From: Cephalotus follicularis
Taxonomy: Eukaryota; Streptophyta; Magnoliopsida; Oxalidales; Cephalotaceae
Length of the DNA stretch: 64,000 nt
Direction of reading: 5' to 3'
Assembly: GCA_001972305.1 (NCBI GenBank)
Contig: BDDD01005141.1
Span: 1 to 64,000, forward strand
How positions within the stretch are numbered: the stretch's first letter is position 1; every line of letters begins with the position of its first letter. The notes under the pieces are model-generated. The model was not told where the DNA came from. It made no database searches and worked only from the letters and a program-made list of their open reading frames with translations. Made by a program: the position numbers and the translations under genes. Shown here in pieces: positions 58,537 to 64,000 of this stretch.

Positions 58537-58828
58537 TGTTGATGATTGAGTCTCAATCCTAATTTTGATGATAACATATTTGTATTTAACAAGTTTACTT
58601 AATGTGCAAGATGTTAAAAAGAATCACAAAAGGCAAACGACGGTTGCATACCAAAAGACATCGATCCCTATTGCAAAAGACATCGACGTCTTAAAGCTAC
58701 CAAAGTTACAGGCCACTTTTGGAGAAAGACATTGATCCCTTTCAAGAAAGACATCGACGTCTTTAGTGCACCAAAGTTACAGGTCAAATTTGAGCAAAGA
58801 CATCGATCCTTATAGGCAAAGACATCGA

Positions 58829-59743
58829 TTCTACAGCGGATTCAAGCGAAGAAGATAGTGATGATGAAATGGCCTTGATCACAAGAAGATTCAAAAAATA
58901 CTTGGCAAAGAAGAAGTTTGGAAGCAAACACTTCAAGAAGTCATTACCCTCAAAATCCGAAACAAAGAAGGAAGAAATAATATGTTTCGAATGCAACAAA
59001 CCCGGACACTACAAGAGTGAATGTCCAAGGTTAAAGAAAGCTAAAGAAACAATCAAAAAGAAGAAAGCAATGCTAGTTACATGGTCAGATAGTGATGAAT
59101 CAAGCTCTGAAGAAGAGGGGAACCAAGAAGTAGCACAATTAGCATTGATGGCAATTGATGATAGTGATGAAGATGAAGATGAAAATGAAGTGAACTTCTC
59201 GAATTACTTGAAAATTTTAGTCAAGAAAATACATCTCTCAAAAGAACTATAAAAGCATTTAATAAAGAAAATGTTAGTTTAAAACATGAAGTAGAATGCC
59301 TATCAAATAAGTCCTTAGATAATAAGACTATATCTCTAGAAAAAGAAAATGAGACACTAAAAGTAGAAATTGATGCTCTTAAGAAAACATTTTCAAAATT
59401 TTCAAATAGTAGTGAAAAACTTGACAACCTTTTTGGACTTCAAAGGTGTGTCTTCAATAAGGCTGGCCTAGGTTATGATGAGATGAGCAATGTTAAACAT
59501 TTTCAAAAATATCTTGAAAAAAAAGATAGTAAAAGGACCTCATCAAGCATAACTTGTAACTATTGCAATAAAAATGGTCACACTACACACAATTGTTATC
59601 ACAAGAAATATGATATGCATAAGAGAAATTTGTTATTGAAAAATAAAGTGTTTAAGTTAAGAACTATATGGGTTCCAAAAGGAACATTTATTACTACCCC
59701 CCCTGGACCCAAAACAACTTGGGTACCAAAGTCTTCAACTTAA
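58829..59743 (+). pseudogene. Copia gag C-terminal part (second element)
   Basis: It begins abruptly in an acidic stretch (SSEEDSDDEMALITRRFKKYL) and has the knuckle CFECNKPGHYKSEC. A frame change near 59220 is followed by a coiled-coil-like region in another frame. A second knuckle, CNYCNKNGHTTHNC, and the end RTIWVPKGTFITTPPGPKTT then WVPKSST close it. The order equals that of 45325-46320. Confidence 0.83.
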
Positions 59744-59890
59744 ACTCTCTTGTTTTGTAGATTTCACCAAAAAGGAATCGGTGGTACCTTGATAGTGGAT
59801 GCTCCAAACATATGACAGGTAACAAAAGCCTATTCGTAACTTGGAAACCAAAAGACGGAGGAAATGTAACATTTGGAGACAACACAAAAG
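59744..59890 (+). pseudogene. Copia protease stub
   Basis: The phrase WYLDSGCSKHMTG (aspartic protease DSG active site) and a following FGDNTKG are present. The frame then joins RT directly near 59888, with the rest of protease, all of integrase and the RT N-terminus deleted. Confidence 0.75.
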
Positions 59891-61003
59891 GACAAATCAT
59901 TTAAATTAAACAAAGCCTTATATGGTCTCAAACAAGCCCCTCGAGCTTGGTATGAGAGATTGACAAAATTTTTGATCGAAAATGATTTTAAACGAGGAAA
60001 TGTTGATATTACTCTTTTTACAAAATCAAAAGGAAATGATTTACTTATTATACAAATATATGTTGATGACATTATTTTTGGATCTACTAACGAATCTTTG
60101 TGCAAGGAATTTTCTAATACTATGAAGTTAGAATTTGAAATGAGCTTATTGGGAGAACTCAACTTCTTTCTTGGACTTCAAGTTACACAAACCAAAGAGG
60201 GAATCTTCATCAACCAAACTAAGTACATAAAAGATATTCTCAAGAAGTTTGGAATGGAGAAAGCTAAAACAAGCAAGACTCCTATGAGCACCTCTACAAA
60301 GCTTGACAAAGACGAACAAGGTAAAAATGTAGATCAAAATCTTTATAGAAGTATGATAGGGTCTTTATTGTATTTAACTGCAAGTAGACCCGATATATTG
60401 TTTAGTGTGTGCTTGTGTGCTCGCTTTCAATCAAAACCAAAAGAATCTCATTTGTTTGCTGTAAAACGTATTTTCAAATATCTTGCATATACACCTACTT
60501 TAGGCTTATGGTATTCCCGAGACTCTAGTTTTGATTTACACTCATACTCGGATGCCGACTTTGGTGGATATAAAGTTGACCGCAAGAGCACTAGTGGCTC
60601 ATGCCAATACCTAGGAAGTATGCTTATTTCCTGGTTTAGCAAAAAGCAAAATTCTGTTGCTTTATCTACCACTGAAGCTGAATATATTGCTGTAGGTAGT
60701 TGTTGTGCACAAATCTTATGGCAAAAGCAACAATTGATTGACTATGGTGTTTGCGTAAAAGATGTCTCTATAAAATGTGATAACACTAGTAGTATTTGTC
60801 TAGCTAAGAACCCTGTTCATCATTCAAGGACAAAACACATTGATATTAGATATCACTTTTTAAGAGAACATGTTGAAAACGGACACATTGTTTTAGAATA
60901 CATACCCACGGAAAAACAAGTTGCGGACATTTTCACTAAGCCTCTAGATGAATTTTTTTTTTCAAAGTTTAGAAGAGAACTAGGTTTATGTGAGCTTGAA
61001 TGA
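59890..61003 (+). pseudogene. Copia RT C-terminal half and RNase H
   Basis: An open frame of about 370 codons ends at the natural stop at 61001-61003. It starts at KALYGLKQAPRAWYERL and contains the RT catalytic YVDDIIFGST, then LNFFLGLQVTQTKEGIF, RSMIGSLLYLTASRPDILFS and RNase H with SDADFGGYKVDRKSTSG, VALSTTEAEYIA and a DIFTKPLD end. The ATG at 59873 is fortuitous because it lies in protease sequence. The open frame could be transcribed, but it lacks integrase and the RT fingers, so it is not functional as an element. Confidence 0.88.
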
Positions 61004-61587
61004 ATATTTATTTGCTTGAATGATTTGATTAATTGTATGCTTATATGATGTGAGATTGATTTTTGGTAATTTTTCTGTTTTTGTTTGATTTTGTTCTGTT
61101 TTCATAAAATAACGTCGACTTCTTTTCTAAAAACATTGATGTATTGTGCAAAAACGTCGATCTCTTTTATAATATGTCGATTTCTTTAAGAACACGTCGA
61201 CTCCTTTGTAACGCGTCGATGCCTTTTAAACGCACCGTTTTATGGATCGATGCCTTTCGTTCGTTTTAAAGAAAGCGTCGACGTCTTTAAAATCACGTCG
61301 ATGTCTTTTACCCTGATATCGACTTTTTCATAAAAACGTCGACTCCACACTCATCTCTCACTTTACCCTTACACTGGACATTTCAAAAAAAAAAATTCTC
61401 TCTGATTTTTTAACAAAAATCATTCTAATCGTTCTAAAAACATCTACTCCATCATCTTTCGTTCTCAAAAATCGTCTTTCCCTCTTCCAATCCGATTATT
61501 TTTCTCATTCTCTATTCATCTCTGTTGTGCACATAATCTGTTTGATAAAATGCCCAGGACAAAAACAACTGGTTTTAAGAAGGTTGC
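61004..61587 (+). other. Region after copia pol with TCGA motif array and short ORF start
   Basis: From 61111 to 61345 there are about a dozen GTCGA words (GTCGACTCC, GTCGATGCC, GTCGACGTC) spaced mostly 19 to 24 bases. A pyrimidine-rich stretch follows, and then an ATG at 61550 opens MPRTKTTGFKKVA before the LTR at 61588 cuts it. Some Sireviruses carry an extra ORF after pol, so this could be the start of one; that is inference. Confidence 0.5.
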
Positions 61588-64000
61588 TGTAACGCCCGGT
61601 ATTTTCCTGAGTGTAATATTTCGATTTATGATGTAATCTTAAACTTGAATTAATGTGAAGGTTGAAACTCAAAGATGTCTCTAAACCCTAGTTTTGGTTT
61701 TGAATATGGATTATGTGTATCAAAGCTTGAAACGACGCTGTTTTGGAATAAAGACATCGACGTCTTTGGAAAAGACGTCGACGCCTTTGTGAACCAGGGT
61801 ACACGTAAATACTTGGGCATGCACGTCGACATTTCAAGAAGGCATCAACACCTTCTTACAAAATGGAAAAGACATCGACGTCTAAGGAAAGACGTCGACG
61901 CCTTTGTAAGAATGGCCATCACGTTCTTCGTCGGCAGAGTAACATGCAAGGGGGAATTGTTTAAAGGCTTTACCTAATGCCTTTTCAAGTGCGTTTCGAC
62001 GTGTGGAGCATGTTAGTGTACTGACCAGGAGCACTAAAACCTACCCTCACATGGAACATGCAAGGGATTGTGCCGTCCTATCATGCAACCTGCAAAAGGG
62101 AGAATAGAAAACAAAAAAAGAAATGCAGAAAACCTAGAAGTGGGAGAGATCTCGGGGTGGCCTGTGAAATGACAAAAGGAAGAGGTTAGGAGGAAACCGT
62201 ATGCATAAGGATATTCCTCCCCACTTATCTCTTTCGTTTTAAAAACACCAGAAGAAAGAGAGGGAAGGAAAACAGTGAGTGTGTACCACCATTGTTGAGT
62301 TGCTTGAAGCTTGAGGTTTGAGCTCGTGGGTAGCAGTTACTAAAGGATCTTGGAGCTGCTGGAATCCAGAACTTGGGAACTTTAAGAGGTGGACTTTCTG
62401 GTTCCTAACTTGGGACAATAAGGTAGGGGAAAGTGATGGATTTATATATGCACTTTGAGTTCTAAGTTAATGTATAGCATGGTGAATTGCATGTCAATGA
62501 TTGGGTTGAGGTTCTGGACTTGTTGTAATGTTACTGTGATACACTGAGTTGATCATGTATGTACTATTTCATGAATACGTGAATTTGTTGTGTAAATGAT
62601 GGGTTTGTTAATGGCTTGGTGTGATAGAATCGTGGAAAACACGTTCTGTGTTGTAAAGACATCGACGTCTTTGTAAAAGACATCGACGCCTTTTCTGGGA
62701 AATTGTAGAACTGTGATGTTCATATCTGATAGCCATTTAGCCACATGGAATCGCCTGTTTAGATTCGACTTGATGTTCTGATTAAGTTACTGTTAACCAG
62801 TAGCATACCTTACACGTTTAGAGTGTGGTATTCGTTTATATGAATGCATAAGGATATTCCTCCCCACTTATCTCTTTCGTTTTAAAAACACCAGAAGAAA
62901 GAGAGGGAAGGAAAACAGTGAGTGTGTACCACCATTGTTGAGTTGCTTGAAGCTTGAGGTTTGAGCTCGTGGGTAGCAGTTACTAAAGGATCTTGGAGCT
63001 GCTGGAATCCAGAACTTGGGAACTTTAAGAGGTGGACTTTCTGGTTCCTAACTTGGGACAATAAGGTAGGGGAAAGTGATGGATTTATATATGCACTTTG
63101 AGTTCTAAGTTAATGTATAGCATGGTGAATTGCATGTCAATGATTGGGTTGAGGTTCTGGACTTGTTGTAATGTTACTGTGATACACTGAGTTGATCATG
63201 TATGTACTATTTCATGAATACGTGAATTTGTTGTGTAAATGATGGGTTTGTTAATGGCTTGGTGTGATAGAATCGTGGAAAACACGTTCTGTGTTGTAAA
63301 GACATCGACGTCTTTGTAAAAGACATCGACGCCTTTTCTGGGAAATTGTAGAACTGTGATGTTCATATCTGATAGCCATTTAGCCACATGGAATCGCCTG
63401 TTTAGATTCGACTTGATGTTCTGATTAAGTTACTGTTAACCAGTAGCATACCTTACACGTTTAGAGTGTGGTATTCGTTTATATGAAGGATTAAAAGGTT
63501 GGATTTTACCCTCTAGAATCATGGCTCGCGAACTGATACCCTCTGGTATGAAAAAGACATCGACGTCTTTGTAGAAGTCATCGACGTCTTTGGCCCTGAT
63601 ACGCCTGGAAATATTTGTACATAGGATTGACGCTTTAGGCTAAAAGACATCGACGCATTAAGGAATGACATTGACGTCTTTCCCCCTGGACAGTAGGAAT
63701 TCGCTTGGATGGGACCCGTTAGACCTGAAACGACTTTAGGAACGAACCTAGATGCATTCTGAGCATATGTTTGCATTGTTACTGTGATTTGCATTATGGT
63801 TGCTTTCCTGAAAAGTGATAAAACCATTTTGAAAAGCTTGCATGATCATTATGATCAATTGGGTACGAAAATGTATATTTGTCAACATATGAATTTATAT
63901 ATTTTCGAAATGATTGGGGAAGTATTTCCAATGACAGAAATGTTTTAAAGGTTTGATTATGAAACCGAATGTAATTTGCGAAAATGTATAATTTACGAAT
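61588..64000 (+). mobile_element. Gypsy-type LTR (TGTAACGCCCGG), incomplete
   Basis: It starts TGTAACGCCCGG, similar in style to gypsy LTRs, and runs beyond the window end. It contains pairs of GACATCGACGTCTTT-type motifs with starts at 61753/61774, 61871/61891, 62658/62679, 63301/63322, 63556/63577 and 63646/63667, and a 643-bp tandem duplication. The bases GTTGC precede it at 61583-61587. No other LTR, primer site or gene is seen, so its class rests on the terminus only. Confidence 0.6.
62201..63486 (+). repeat. 643-bp tandem duplication inside the LTR
   Basis: 62201-62843 and 62844-63486 appear identical by eye over their full length, starting ATGCATAAGGATATTCC. The first copy follows GAGGAAACCGT and the second follows TTTATATGA. 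The duplication must be very recent, or is an assembly artefact. Confidence 0.9.

Larger units (their letters stand above)
58537..61587 (+). mobile_element. Second Sirevirus-like copia element, deleted
   Basis: It starts TGTTGATGATTGAGTCTC at 58537; the bases GATTA before it would be the target-site copy, but the other end is not in the window. About 290 bp of 5' LTR (58537-58828, with GACATCGA motifs at 58657, 58679, 58728 and 58750) runs straight into gag, so primer site and gag start are missing. Gag, a few codons of protease, then RT/RNase H follow, and a post-pol region up to 61587, where a gypsy-type LTR interrupts. It is the same family as the fragment at 7449-7965. Confidence 0.83.

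Noticed and set aside
57616-58542. 308-codon ORF with start at 57616
   Set aside because: The first codon is GTG directly after an in-frame TAA, and the stop is in a later copia LTR. It is an internal piece of the viral polyprotein and not a gene with these ends.
59873-59890. ATG at 59873 as start of the copia RT frame
   Set aside because: These bases encode part of the protease region in another frame; the open frame was created by the deletion that joins protease to RT.

Overview
The window is plant nuclear heterochromatin made almost entirely of nested LTR retrotransposons and an endogenous pararetrovirus. I find no host gene and no complete tRNA or rRNA gene. An angiosperm, probably a dicot with a large repeat-rich genome, is suggested by Tekay-like chromovirus Ty3/gypsy elements primed by initiator-Met tRNA, Sirevirus-like Ty1/copia elements, and integrated Caulimoviridae sequence resembling florendoviruses or petuviruses. 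The species cannot be named from the sequence.

Layout. 1-7114: a minus-strand gypsy element with a 2.7 kb LTR, an internally deleted gag-pol and a second LTR cut by the window edge. 7115-7448: an orphan stretch rich in CAGTCGACTG motifs. 7449-7965: a fragment of copia RT/RNase H. 7966-13714: endogenous virus copy 1 on the minus strand. 13715-58536: endogenous virus copy 2 on the plus strand. It is a head-to-tail array of at least two partial genomes, cut into pieces by later insertions but collinear once these are skipped. The insertions are a solo gypsy LTR (14168-19689) that itself contains another solo LTR (16959-19679); a three-LTR gypsy composite (22435-38827); a Sirevirus-like copia (41045-48099) carrying an inverted fragment of another gypsy; and a non-coding gypsy with very long LTRs (48799-56694). 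Each is bounded by a matching 5-bp target-site duplication readable in the sequence: AGTGT, GGTTA, TTACC, CTATT and GACTG. 58537-61587: a second, deleted copia inserted in the viral array. 61588-64000: a further gypsy-type LTR inserted in that copia, with a 643-bp tandem duplication, running off the window.

Coding content is mostly dead. Gypsy gag, protease, RT, RNase H and integrase and copia gag, RT and RNase H are recognisable but carry nonsense codons, frameshifts and deletions. The viral polyprotein (movement protein, zinc knuckle, protease, RT) is equally decayed, and I see no RNase H in either viral copy. The one long open frame is 39134-40930 (598 codons), a short RT remnant fused in frame to a viral protein of unknown function.

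The most unusual signal is regulatory or structural. The gypsy LTRs carry two clusters of the palindrome CAGTCGACTG at about 21-bp steps. A second motif, GACATCGACGTCTTT, occurs at 20-22-bp steps in the copia LTRs, in the region after copia pol, and in the unrelated gypsy-type LTR at the right end. Two superfamilies therefore share one phased TCGA-centred array design.
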